DNA of 33,042 nt from a virus, in IMG/VR virus record IMGVR_UViG_3300049448_000349, positions 1 to 33,042 of that record; one strand, written 5' to 3'. The notes under the pieces were generated by a model that was given only the letters and a program-made list of their open reading frames with translations, made no database searches and was not told the origin of the DNA. Below are positions 1-5,933 of the stretch, piece after piece (within the stretch, counting starts at the first letter, position 1; each line of letters begins with the position of its first letter). The translations under genes and the position numbers were made by a program.

Positions 1-346
1 GCAAGCGCAGCAACAGCTCCTGACGATACTGATCAGGCTCAGTCACGATATAAGCATCATGCCAGTCGAGTTTGCAGTCCTTGGTCGCCTTAATCCGGTG
101 CATTCCTGTACCGACAAGGTATTTGGCTTGATCGACTGCAAAGACAACAATCGCCGGAAATGGAGCGCCCTCAAGCATGGCTAGGCCATACTCGTTGACG
201 AGCAAATCATCAATTTTTCGCCTTAGACGAGCTGGATTTTCCTCACTCGCCTTGAGATCAATATCGCTGAATAGCAGTTTCTCCACATAGCGAAACTTGT
301 AGTTACCCTGCTTAAATAGGGCTTCAGTTCCTGCGTGTTTTGTCAT
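1..346 (-). CDS. ParB-like domain protein (partial, C-terminus beyond window)
   Basis: The reading frame starts at the ATG at 346-344 behind GAAAGGA and runs off the left edge, giving 115 residues. It has the ParB/sulfiredoxin-like N-terminal layout: a segment ending GAPFPAIVVF, then YLVGTGMHRIKA, which matches the 'substrate strand, D/GxHR loop' of ParB-like (ParB_N) domains, followed by a helical part. In phages such proteins are usually DNA-binding regulators or nucleases rather than chromosome-partition factors; which applies here cannot be seen. It is the third of three minus-strand ParB-like genes and has its own TTGCAA-type promoter at 378-408. The missing C-terminus prevents a firmer call. 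Confidence 0.6.
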   Translation of the reverse strand, partial: MTKHAGTEALFKQGNYKFRYVEKLLFSDIDLKASEENPARLRRKIDDLLVNEYGLAMLEGAPFPAIVVFAVDQAKYLVGTGMHRIKATKDCKLDWHDAYIVTEPDQYRQELLLRL

Positions 347-377
347 AATCCTTTCCTTTCAATGTACGTCAGCAGTT

Positions 378-408
378 AGTATATATATGCTCGCGCAACA
401 CATTGCAA
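378..408 (-). promoter_or_regulatory. Sigma-70-like promoter for the leftmost ParB-like gene
   Basis: On the minus strand a -35 box TTGCAA (408-403) is followed after 17 nt by TATATA (385-380); TATACT (383-378) is an alternative with 19 nt. Transcription would start near 370 and give a short leader to the ATG at 346. The -35 box is also the left arm of the inverted repeat at 403-431, so a repressor bound there would block RNA polymerase. Confidence 0.55.
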
Positions 409-431
409 GCTATTTTTGCGACGGCTTGCAA
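403..431. repeat. Inverted repeat TTGCAAGC / GCTTGCAA, operator candidate
   Basis: Perfect 8-bp arms at 403-410 and 424-431 with a 13-nt spacer. The half-site is the same TTGCAA hexamer that recurs in the control regions at 2447-2549 and 8403-8448, and it overlaps the -35 box of the promoter reading left. A binding site for one of the neighbouring ParB-like or HTH proteins is plausible. Confidence 0.5.
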
Positions 432-436
432 TTCAT

Positions 437-1321
437 TCATTCTTCCTCTATTAGTCCAGCTTCTCGTAATGCAGTTATATACGATTCGAGGTATGGAATC
501 ATTAGTTTCAACCGATTGACTAATTCGGTTGCAGATCGACCAAAATCAATCTGTTCACCATTATCCGCCTCCCGACGTATATTATGTAAAAGTGCTTCTT
601 GTATGGCAGTTACAAGTTTTCCAGGACTGTAATGTCGCGAATTCATAAAGTTTGAGATACTCAGTAGTCGGTCATCAATTAGTACCTTATCTCGAAGTAA
701 GTTTGTAATTCTGGTGGGGTGTAGATGGACTCTACCATATTGTTGGGTAAAGGCTAGATGGTCCTGAATTGGTGCGTCTATTGGTGGACGTTCAACTTCA
801 CCCGGTTGTGTCCATGGTGTTAGGGTCATTGGTGGTATAACAATAGGTGTTCGCCTAACTGGTGCTTGGCGAACAGGTGTTTGTCTGGTTAATGGTGGGG
901 TGGTAGATCTTTGGGGTCGATTTTGTCTTAATTCCTTTATTTTGGCTGTTTGTTGAGTTTTGGTCATTCCTATGAAACGGTGTTGTTCAGGAATAGGTAG
1001 ATCTCGAGCGATGAACACAATTGAACCAATTGCAAATTCTTTTCGATCCATAAGCTCTATTATTTCTGGAATACCTTTCTCAACGACAGTCACTGCTTCA
1101 TATGCTGTGCTTCTATTACTAAGACCAACTCGTTTTGCTGCATCATCTGGACTTAGAAAAGCAACTCCAGTATACTGCAGTTGCTCTTGACGGTGGTCCC
1201 CACCATGCGGTCTCACAATCTTCTTGAACCAACCGGCTCGTTCACTGATCTTGTAACCGTCTCGCATTTCGTTCTCGTCTATTTCAGGTATTATGATTTC
1301 ATCGATGTTTATACTTGTCAT
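437..1321 (-). CDS. DNA-binding protein with ParB/KorB-type helix-turn-helix
   Basis: 294 residues. Residues about 55-125 carry the pattern seen after the ParB_N domain in ParB/KorB-like proteins: an HTH around DAAKRVGLSNRSTAYEA, then VVEKGIPEIIELMDRKEFAIG and a helix ending ARDLPIPEQ. This corresponds to the 'EKGIPELVEAV..GEISVSAA..IA.LPEEEQ' block. No ParB_N catalytic-like domain precedes it, so it is an HTH-only variant. Residues about 138-180 form a Pro/Thr/Arg-rich linker with the near-repeat TRQTPVRQAPVRRTP, followed by a C-terminal domain of about 110 residues I do not recognise. It is transcribed leftward after the 1385-2374 gene, with a terminator hairpin between them. A role as transcriptional or partition-like regulator is inferred. 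Confidence 0.65.
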   Translation of the reverse strand: MTSINIDEIIIPEIDENEMRDGYKISERAGWFKKIVRPHGGDHRQEQLQYTGVAFLSPDDAAKRVGLSNRSTAYEAVTVVEKGIPEIIELMDRKEFAIGSIVFIARDLPIPEQHRFIGMTKTQQTAKIKELRQNRPQRSTTPPLTRQTPVRQAPVRRTPIVIPPMTLTPWTQPGEVERPPIDAPIQDHLAFTQQYGRVHLHPTRITNLLRDKVLIDDRLLSISNFMNSRHYSPGKLVTAIQEALLHNIRREADNGEQIDFGRSATELVNRLKLMIPYLESYITALREAGLIEEE

Positions 1322-1335
1322 TGTTCTATCTCATA

Positions 1336-1368
1336 AAAGAGGAAGGCGGACGGCTGTTGCCGCCCGCC
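1336..1368 (-). terminator. Intrinsic terminator after the 1385-2374 gene
   Basis: Read on the minus strand, arms at 1368-1359 and 1354-1345 form a 10-bp GC-rich stem with one G-U pair and an AACA loop, followed by TTCCTCTTTT. It lies directly upstream of the start of the 437-1321 gene, so it may attenuate rather than fully stop read-through, because no separate promoter is obvious for that gene. Confidence 0.65.
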
Positions 1369-1384
1369 CCCTTTGATCAGTTTC

Positions 1385-2374
1385 TTATTGTGCTGCTTCG
1401 GCCAGTTCTGCAGGTTCGATAAAGCGCGGGAAACGCTCATCGGTGCGCAGAAAGAGACCATTGCGACCAATTCCCTTATCCTGTTTAAACAGATTGAATG
1501 CCTTGATCAGCAGAGCGAGACGTGGACCATACTTAAGATCCATGTCGTTCTCCTGAGTAGACAACAACTTGTTACGCAGGTGCAGGATGGGATCATGTTC
1601 GTCAAGATTTGCTCCGGAACCCAGAGGACGGAAGAAATCCTCAAGCACATCGTTCCCGTAAAGCGTCAAGATCTTCGAAGCACTAAAGATCGCCGCCGGT
1701 TTGTTACCGATGACTTTGACTGCCGTAGGGTAGTTGGCCGAAACGTGATGTGCAGCGGCTCCCACCTCAGGATGCTGGCGACTATAATTCAGCACTTCAA
1801 TATTAGTGAAGGGCCGAATGACAGGTTGCTTGTTGGTAACGACCAGTGCATTATGGTCGTATCGCCAAGCCAGCTTAATCGCACCCGCGACCGAAGCCGC
1901 CATGCCGTTTGCACCAGCTGTGTACAAGGCATCTGCCGCGTTCCTCGGCTTAGAATCGTCAATGAACGCAAACAGAGAGTCATGCACTGGTATATCACAC
2001 ACCACGTAAGTTTCGAATGTGACACCTGACATGTAGCAAGCCCATAGCCGATGCTGTGCATCCCACACTTGGCCATCAGTTGTGATCAAAATTGCCTGAC
2101 CAGTCTTGATCCACATGTCCGCAATCATGCAAGCGGCATACTTACGGATAGCTGAAAGTGAAAGCTTCCGATTTACCTTGTTACGCCGAAGGAGCTTCTC
2201 GGCGATTTCTGGTGTGATTGTGCACCAACCAGTGGTAACAGGAAGTTCGGTGGGAGGAAGTTGTGTAGCTGACCATTCATCGAACCTAGTGACCAACTCC
2301 TGAAAAGCTAGTGCACTACAAGTATCAAGGTCGATGGTGACAGCTGGACTCCAAGTGGTATTAGGTTCTGGCAT
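1385..2374 (-). CDS. ParB-like (DGQHR-type) protein
   Basis: 329 residues from the ATG at 2374, chosen because GAAAGGG lies just upstream and a promoter sits at 2424-2452; the frame is open for 55 more codons, but those run through the promoter. After about 80 residues, a helix (SLSAIRKYAACMIADMW) is followed by ILITTDGQVWDAQHRLWACY and FETYVVCDIP. This is the ParB-like fold in which the DGQHR motif is WDAQHR. Such proteins are frequent in phages and integrative elements; they are called ParB-like nucleases, but most are uncharacterised. The C-terminal half is helical and unassigned. It lies divergent from the 2695 gene across a palindrome-rich control region. Confidence 0.65.
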   Translation of the reverse strand: MPEPNTTWSPAVTIDLDTCSALAFQELVTRFDEWSATQLPPTELPVTTGWCTITPEIAEKLLRRNKVNRKLSLSAIRKYAACMIADMWIKTGQAILITTDGQVWDAQHRLWACYMSGVTFETYVVCDIPVHDSLFAFIDDSKPRNAADALYTAGANGMAASVAGAIKLAWRYDHNALVVTNKQPVIRPFTNIEVLNYSRQHPEVGAAAHHVSANYPTAVKVIGNKPAAIFSASKILTLYGNDVLEDFFRPLGSGANLDEHDPILHLRNKLLSTQENDMDLKYGPRLALLIKAFNLFKQDKGIGRNGLFLRTDERFPRFIEPAELAEAAQ

Positions 2375-2423
2375 TTTTACCCTTTCTTCTGTGCGGACGA
2401 CAAATTGTCTGTTGCACGCGCTT

Positions 2424-2452
2424 AATGTAGCGGAGTTCAAATTCGATTGCAA
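2424..2452 (-). promoter_or_regulatory. Promoter of the 1385-2374 gene
   Basis: Minus-strand -35 TTGCAA (2452-2447), 17-nt spacer, -10 TACATT (2429-2424). This predicts a start near 2417 and a leader of about 40 nt before the ATG at 2374. The -35 hexamer is the same as at 408-403 and 8408-8403. Confidence 0.55.
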
Positions 2453-2471
2453 GATAAAAATTTTGCGTGTA

Positions 2472-2549
2472 CTGCAATTGCAGATTATTGCATAACAGCT
2501 ATGCAAAAACGCTTCAATCAACGCATTTTCTGCTTGCAATGAATTGCAA
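2472..2549. promoter_or_regulatory. Cluster of three palindromes between divergent promoters
   Basis: Three perfect inverted repeats lie in 78 bp: CTGCAATTGCAG at 2472-2483, TTGCATA/TATGCAA at 2488-2494 and 2500-2506 (spacer ACAGC), and TTGCAAT/ATTGCAA at 2534-2540 and 2543-2549 (spacer GA). All share a TTGCA half-site, and the third overlaps the -35 box of the rightward promoter. This is the arrangement expected of a multi-operator switch between the ParB-like gene and the rightward transcript. Confidence 0.55.
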
Positions 2550-2562
2550 AATATGCTAGGCT
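2534..2562 (+). promoter_or_regulatory. Rightward promoter towards 2695
   Basis: TTGCAA (2534-2539), a 17-nt spacer and TAGGCT (2557-2562). The -10 is poor; CATAAT at 2563-2568 is an alternative with a longer spacer. The predicted transcript would begin close to the hairpin GCAGCA-GGT-TGCTGC at 2569-2583. Confidence 0.4.
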
Positions 2563-2694
2563 CATAATGCAGCAGGTTGCTGCGACCGTGTGCACAACGG
2601 GGTTCAATAACAGGGCAATCGCTCTGCCAACTATCTGGGTAGGAATGGCGAACCAGCAGCGACTTGTTGTACTATCTTTGGAAAGGACAGCATC

Positions 2695-2865
2695 GTGGTA
2701 TCAGCAAAAACATTACAAGAGATTGCAAAGGTCATCTTAAGGCATGTTACACCTGAAGTGGCTGATGCGATATGCCAAGACCTGATGAAGGTTCAGGGAA
2801 ACAAGAGTTATACAGATACAGTTCATCATCTGGGAATTCTGCTTCAAAGGATCACCCTAATCTAG
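2695..2865 (+). CDS. Small helical protein, 56 aa, unknown
   Basis: GTG start with GGAAAGGAC seven bases upstream; stop TAG at 2863-2865. The product begins MVSAKTLQEIAKVILRHVTP and ends LLQRITLI. It looks fully helical and has no motif I recognise. It is the first gene of the rightward transcript and is preceded by a leader of about 125 nt with short hairpins (2569-2583, and CCGT/ACGG at about 2588-2602). A small regulator such as an anti-repressor is a guess from position only. Confidence 0.5.
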   Translation: MVSAKTLQEIAKVILRHVTPEVADAICQDLMKVQGNKSYTDTVHHLGILLQRITLI

Positions 2866-3078
2866 CCTTGAATTGAGTCTTGATTTCAGGCCTTTCTAAG
2901 TCAAGACTCAATTAGCCTTTTCACTAATTCATAAAGTGATAAATAACTAAATTAACCTTTAGGTTAATGATGCGCGCGACCGTGCGTGCGCAGGCGTGCG
3001 TCATGCGCGCATATATACGCGTACGCGCGCAAGACGATGTAAGAGTCAAGAAATTTTTGGTGCTGGCTCAAATCAGGT
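2866..3078. other. Gene-free region with palindromes and an alternating purine/pyrimidine tract
   Basis: No convincing gene lies between the stop at 2865 and the promoter at 3080. It holds a 13-bp inverted repeat (2871-2913), a palindrome ATTAACCT-TT-AGGTTAAT (2952-2969), and a CG-rich stretch at 2970-3031. The last 30 nt of that stretch (3002-3031) alternate pyrimidine and purine without a break, a sequence type that can adopt Z-DNA. The 3199 gene to the right encodes an AT-hook protein. Together these could be an origin or a regulatory centre, but no iterons or DnaA boxes were found. Confidence 0.45.
2871..2913. repeat. 13-bp perfect inverted repeat
   Basis: Arms AATTGAGTCTTGA (2871-2883) and TCAAGACTCAATT (2901-2913) flank a 17-nt loop that contains AGGCCT. 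It follows the stop codon at 2865 by five bases, and AGCCTTTTC comes after it. It may work as a weak terminator, but the AT-rich stem and long loop fit a protein-binding site as well. Confidence 0.55.
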
Positions 3079-3079
3079 A

Positions 3080-3108
3080 TTGCTTTTCGTCGCAAGATCA
3101 GTTATATA
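3080..3108 (+). promoter_or_regulatory. Promoter of the AT-hook protein gene
   Basis: TTGCTT (3080-3085), 17-nt spacer, TATATA (3103-3108). The predicted start near 3115 coincides with the base of the first hairpin in the leader. Confidence 0.5.
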
Positions 3109-3114
3109 TATCTT

Positions 3115-3198
3115 TGGAGGTGTAGTACCTCCCAGGCCGGTTTTGATGCGTTCCGGCAACCCATCAATAAACGCACGCGGGCCAGGAGGCCCTATTAA
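3115..3198 (+). promoter_or_regulatory. Hairpin-rich 5' leader with an occluded ribosome site
   Basis: Three consecutive stems fill the leader: GGAGGT/ACCTCC (3116-3121, 3127-3132), GCCGG/CCGGC (3136-3140, 3153-3157) and GGGCC/GGCCC (3179-3183, 3188-3192). The Shine-Dalgarno AGGAGG (3184-3189) lies in the loop and right arm of the last stem, seven bases before the ATG at 3199. TGCGTT (3147-3152) could pair instead with AACGCA (3170-3175), which competes with the middle hairpin. Translation of the next gene is probably conditional on opening this structure. Confidence 0.5.
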
Positions 3199-3651
3199 AT
3201 GCCTGATGGTAACTTCAAACCACCCGCTCCACCCCTTCCAGCGACTATTGCTGATTGGGATGCAGCACGAGTCAATCGCAATTTGCCGAGGAGTCTCAAT
3301 GATATTGTTGAAGAGATTCATCGTCGGCTAGTTGTCGATGATTCAGAGACTGGTCGTGATTATCGTAAGTATCTGTTTGCTATTTGGCCAAGCGAAGCGA
3401 TCGAAGGTGCGATCGTTTATGACGACGCCAAGGCAGCGATGATCATCCAGCAATTTGCGCAGGATGTTGGCATTGAAATTCCTGCGAGTAGCAACAAGAT
3501 CGACCCGATCGTAAAGTCGCTGCACGTAACGCTAAGTCGTTATGAGCAGTCGAGAAAGCAACGTCGGGATGTGGTCCAAGGCATTCCTGTTACTCGTCGT
3601 CGTGGTCGTCCGCGTCGTAATCAGACCGACGATAACAACAACAACGAGTAG
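3199..3651 (+). CDS. Small DNA-binding protein with C-terminal AT-hook
   Basis: 150 residues. The C-terminus (about 120-142) is strongly basic and contains TRRRGRPRRN, a GRPR AT-hook core that binds the minor groove of AT-rich DNA. An Asn/Asp tail (TDDNNNNE) follows. The first 115 residues are proline-rich at the start and then helical, with no family I recognise. The gene stands alone between its own promoter/leader and a strong terminator, unlike the overlapping genes elsewhere, which suggests separate control. A nucleoid-like or origin/regulatory-region binding role is inferred. Confidence 0.6.
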   Translation: MPDGNFKPPAPPLPATIADWDAARVNRNLPRSLNDIVEEIHRRLVVDDSETGRDYRKYLFAIWPSEAIEGAIVYDDAKAAMIIQQFAQDVGIEIPASSNKIDPIVKSLHVTLSRYEQSRKQRRDVVQGIPVTRRRGRPRRNQTDDNNNNE

Positions 3652-3660
3652 GTATCTTGG

Positions 3661-3689
3661 GTGAGGGGGATCAGCCCCCCTCACTTTTT
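3661..3689 (+). terminator. Strong intrinsic terminator
   Basis: Arms GTGAGGGGG (3661-3669) and CCCCCTCAC (3676-3684) form a 9-bp stem, followed by TTTTTA. It ends the single-gene 3199 transcript, ten bases after its stop codon. Confidence 0.85.
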
Positions 3690-3703
3690 ATAAGGATGTA
3701 ACA

Positions 3704-4798
3704 ATGCCTGAGGATAATGTCTTTCCAATGCCAACACCGTTAGATCGACTAGCTGCCTTAATCCCACGAGATCTTGAGCGGCAGAAACTTGGCCGTCAAG
3801 AATGGATTGAAGGGTCATTCAATCTTTGTATCCACCTCGCTGAAGCTAAGGCACTTCATCCAGCGACTGTTGAATTCAGTCAGTGGTGTACTGATAACGG
3901 TTTTGGTGAGACCGTTATTAGTTCTGATAAAAGAGCCGCCGCTATTAAAATGGGTCAGCAACCTGAGGCTTTACGTGTAGCATTAGAAATAACAAAACGT
4001 AGTTCGTTAGAAACAATCTACGATAACGACTTTAGAAGCTCGACTTCGGAACGTTCCGAAGTCGATAGCCGCGCGGATAGCTCAAACGAACCAACACCAA
4101 CACCAACACCAACACCAACACCAACACCAACACCAACACCAACACCAACACCAACACCAACTAATACAACTACATCAAGACCAACACCAACACCAACTAA
4201 TACAACTACATCAAGACCAAGAACGGAGAGACCAGTGCAAGAGCCACCTCGTGATAGGGTAGACGAGGTTCTTCGTCGACTGGATGCAGGAGAACCAGTC
4301 ACTAGGGTTGTAATTGCTGAAGTGTTTAATTGTGGTGAAACCGCAGCATCAAATGCAATCCTTGTAGCGCAAGTGGAACGTCGGATTAGACAGGAACCCA
4401 CTCCAGTTGCTGTTACTGAGATGCCGGAGAATATGCGACAACGTTACGAAGCCGCAGTTCGAAAGGCAAGGCGGGAGTTGAAAGTAGAAATCACTGCTGA
4501 AGTAAGAGCAGAAGTTCATGCTAATTACGATGTAATGATTTCGGGTGTGAGGAGACGACTTGAGCGGGCAGATCGACTTATTGCGCGTGATCGTGGTCTT
4601 ATGCTTCGTCAGGATTATCGAAAACTTCTCGCTGCCTTGCATGTGGATCATAATACGTATGAACATGCGCGCGAGATGTTTGAACTAGTAAAACGGCTAG
4701 AAGATGTTCTGGTAAAACCAGATGATCCACCTAGCCTAACTTTACCAACCAGTGCTGCGGGTCTTGCCGAATGGGCTAGACAACATAGAAGCAACTAG
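3704..4798 (+). CDS. Phage protein with Pro-Thr repeat linker, unknown function
   Basis: 364 residues; AAGGATG precedes the ATG at 3704. The N-terminal 110 residues (helix RQEWIEGSFNLCIHLAEAKA, then FSQWCTDNGF and SSDKRAAAIKMGQ) resemble an N-terminal domain common in phage and Alphaproteobacterial DNA-associated hypothetical proteins. Residues 130-155 are a (PT)12 repeat, then two copies of NTTTSRPTPTP-like sequence. The following segment, LDAGEPVTRVVIAEVFNCGETAASNA, looks like a helix-turn-helix. The last 130 residues are highly charged and helical (RRELKVEITAEVRAEV), possibly coiled coil. The gene contains a 26-bp palindrome at 4040-4065. DNA binding is likely; the exact role is unknown. 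Confidence 0.6.
   Translation: MPEDNVFPMPTPLDRLAALIPRDLERQKLGRQEWIEGSFNLCIHLAEAKALHPATVEFSQWCTDNGFGETVISSDKRAAAIKMGQQPEALRVALEITKRSSLETIYDNDFRSSTSERSEVDSRADSSNEPTPTPTPTPTPTPTPTPTPTPTPTNTTTSRPTPTPTNTTTSRPRTERPVQEPPRDRVDEVLRRLDAGEPVTRVVIAEVFNCGETAASNAILVAQVERRIRQEPTPVAVTEMPENMRQRYEAAVRKARRELKVEITAEVRAEVHANYDVMISGVRRRLERADRLIARDRGLMLRQDYRKLLAALHVDHNTYEHAREMFELVKRLEDVLVKPDDPPSLTLPTSAAGLAEWARQHRSN
4040..4065. repeat. 26-bp perfect palindrome inside a coding region
   Basis: Each half is TCGACTTCGGAAC or its exact complement, with no spacer. The site encodes the SSTSERSEVDS segment just before the Pro-Thr repeat. A palindrome this long is not needed for coding and could be a protein-binding or cleavage site, or could cruciform. 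Confidence 0.7.
4091..4216 (+). repeat. CCAACA hexanucleotide array and 36-bp duplication
   Basis: Eleven exact CCAACA units (4091-4156) and one CCAACT encode Pro-Thr pairs. The last part is a 36-bp unit (4145-4180) repeated exactly at 4181-4216. Slippage would change repeat number without shifting frame, so the linker length is likely variable between isolates. Confidence 0.85.
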
Positions 4799-4807
4799 CG
4801 AATGTAA

Positions 4808-4826
4808 GCCTTTAATTCTTAAAGGC
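4808..4826 (+). terminator. Hairpin, first of two tandem terminator stems
   Basis: GCCTTTAA (4808-4815) and TTAAAGGC (4819-4826) with loop TTC. No T-run follows; it probably assists the strong terminator directly downstream. Confidence 0.5.
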
Positions 4827-4833
4827 TAAAAAG

Positions 4834-4860
4834 GCCCCGCCTTCGGGCGGGGCTTTTTTA
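4834..4860 (+). terminator. Strong intrinsic terminator after the 3704-4798 gene
   Basis: GCCCCGCC (4834-4841), tetraloop TTCG, GGCGGGGC (4846-4853), then TTTTTTA. AAAA before the stem could let it act in both directions. Confidence 0.9.
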
Positions 4861-4892
4861 TGTCTGATTTAATAATTCTAGATTGAATAGCC

Positions 4893-4922
4893 GTATATTA
4901 GCTAGGCGGAGGGAAGCCTAGT
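4893..4922 (+). promoter_or_regulatory. CGTATATTA motif and RBS hairpin before 4921
   Basis: CGTATATTA (4893-4901 region) resembles an extended -10 element and matches motifs before 9154, 22503 and 30786; no -35 is visible. Directly after it, CTAGGC (4902-4907) and GCCTAG (4916-4921) can pair, leaving the ribosome site GGAGGG in the 8-nt loop and the G of the GTG start codon at the base of the stem. Confidence 0.45.
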
Positions 4923-5700
4923 GATCGTTAAGCATGTCGAAATTAAACCAAAACAAGTAATCAGGAAATTTGAGTTTGAGCGGACTGAACGCTTTGTTCG
5001 GAATGCTGATAAGTGGTATCGTATTGTAGCTGAAATGCTGGCTGAGATTAGACTTGATCGCGCGCATATGCGGACCAGTGATCAACAGATTGTCAATTGG
5101 GTTAAGCAGATTAAGAGGTTTTCAAAGCAGTTAGCTGGTGGGGAACCTCCTATAGTCAGACTCTACACTCTGATTAAGTGGTACAAAGATCATTATGACG
5201 ATGATGAGTACATCCCTAGGGTTGAGTCTGCTACATCATTAGTCAGCAAGTTTGAGAGGCTTGAAGCTGCGATGATTCGTAGGGTCAAGTTAAAGACGGC
5301 TAACGGACATGATTTGTCAATCAAACAGGTGTTGCAGCAGAACGGTATTACACATCCTCGCATTGTTGATACAATCGAGAGGGATCTAGTTATTCCAGCC
5401 CGAAGGCTTCATCTGTCAGATATGACTAATGATGCGGTATTGACCGATAAGATTGTTGGACTGTATAACGAGATCCAGAATGAACGAGCAACGGTAAGAC
5501 TCTCCCCTGCCGTTAAGCTGAACATTGGTGGCCCATTGGAAGTTATGCGCAGGTATATTAGTTGGCTAGCTGAAAAGGATTGGGATGCCAGTAGTAGAGT
5601 ATTGAAATCAGACAGTCCAGCCTTTAACCAGTTTAGGCGGGATTTTCGTAATATGGAGGGTAATGACCCAGTAAACGGTAAGGAAAGGGTCTATGAATGA
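4921..5700 (+). CDS. Unknown protein, possibly replication-associated
   Basis: 259 residues from GTG at 4921 with GGAGGG seven bases upstream. The protein is basic and helical. Residues about 70-120 read VRLYTLIKWYKDHYDDDEYIPRVESATSLVSKFERLEAAMIRR, shown here in parts: a WYKDHY helix, then P-x-V-x-S-x-x-x-L-x-x-KF-x-x-L-x-x-A-M. This arrangement recurs in replication-initiation and helicase-loader-type hypothetical proteins, but I cannot name a family. It heads the operon that ends with the DnaB-like helicase at 6365, which supports a replication role by position only. Its 3' end contains the RBS of the next gene, within the repeated block noted at 5679-5701. Confidence 0.55.
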   Translation: MIVKHVEIKPKQVIRKFEFERTERFVRNADKWYRIVAEMLAEIRLDRAHMRTSDQQIVNWVKQIKRFSKQLAGGEPPIVRLYTLIKWYKDHYDDDEYIPRVESATSLVSKFERLEAAMIRRVKLKTANGHDLSIKQVLQQNGITHPRIVDTIERDLVIPARRLHLSDMTNDAVLTDKIVGLYNEIQNERATVRLSPAVKLNIGGPLEVMRRYISWLAEKDWDASSRVLKSDSPAFNQFRRDFRNMEGNDPVNGKERVYE

Positions 5701-5702
5701 GG
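5679..5702 (+). repeat. Repeated translation-start block, copy 1 (copy 2 at 5912-5935)
   Basis: AAGGAAAGGGTYTATGAATGAG occurs at the end of the 4921 gene and again at the end of the 5697 gene, with one base difference (C or T). Each copy supplies the ribosome site for the following gene and encodes KERVYE as the last residues of the preceding one. Confidence 0.7.
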
Positions 5703-5933
5703 AAGAAGATTATGTCACCTAGTCGTGGGTTTTACAAGAGAGAAGACCGGGTATTCTGTCGATGTGAATTGTGTCGCTTGCGTTTCGGTCGCTTGCTTTA
5801 CCGAAGAAACTCTAGTGGTCCGGCTTTGGGTATGGGTCGAGACGGTTGGAGTGAGTACAAACATGCCTATCCTGTATCAAGATGGGGTGGGCATCGAACT
5901 CGCTTTCCTCCCAAGGAAAGGGTTTATGAATGA
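5697..5933 (+). CDS. Small basic protein with CxxC-type cysteines, unknown
   Basis: 78 residues, overlapping the previous stop (ATGA). A short cysteine cluster (FCRCELC, residues 20-26) is followed by an arginine-rich stretch and a Gly/Trp-rich C-terminus that ends PKERVYE. The ending is the same as that of the upstream gene because both contain the duplicated start block. No family is recognised. A frame overlapping it (5725-6015) is also open, but the start arrangement favours this one. Confidence 0.45.
   Translation: MRKKIMSPSRGFYKREDRVFCRCELCRLRFGRLLYRRNSSGPALGMGRDGWSEYKHAYPVSRWGGHRTRFPPKERVYE

Noticed and set aside
3115-3198. preQ1 riboswitch in the leader, suggested by the deazaguanine genes
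   Set aside because: The preQ1-I or preQ1-II consensus is not seen, and the gene behind it is not a queuosine gene.
2996-3331. Open frames across the alternating tract
   Set aside because: They are caused by the repetitive GC-rich sequence and overlap a promoter and leader.
4018-4401. Antisense open frame with Val-Gly repeats
   Set aside because: It is the mirror of the CCAACA array and has no ribosome site.
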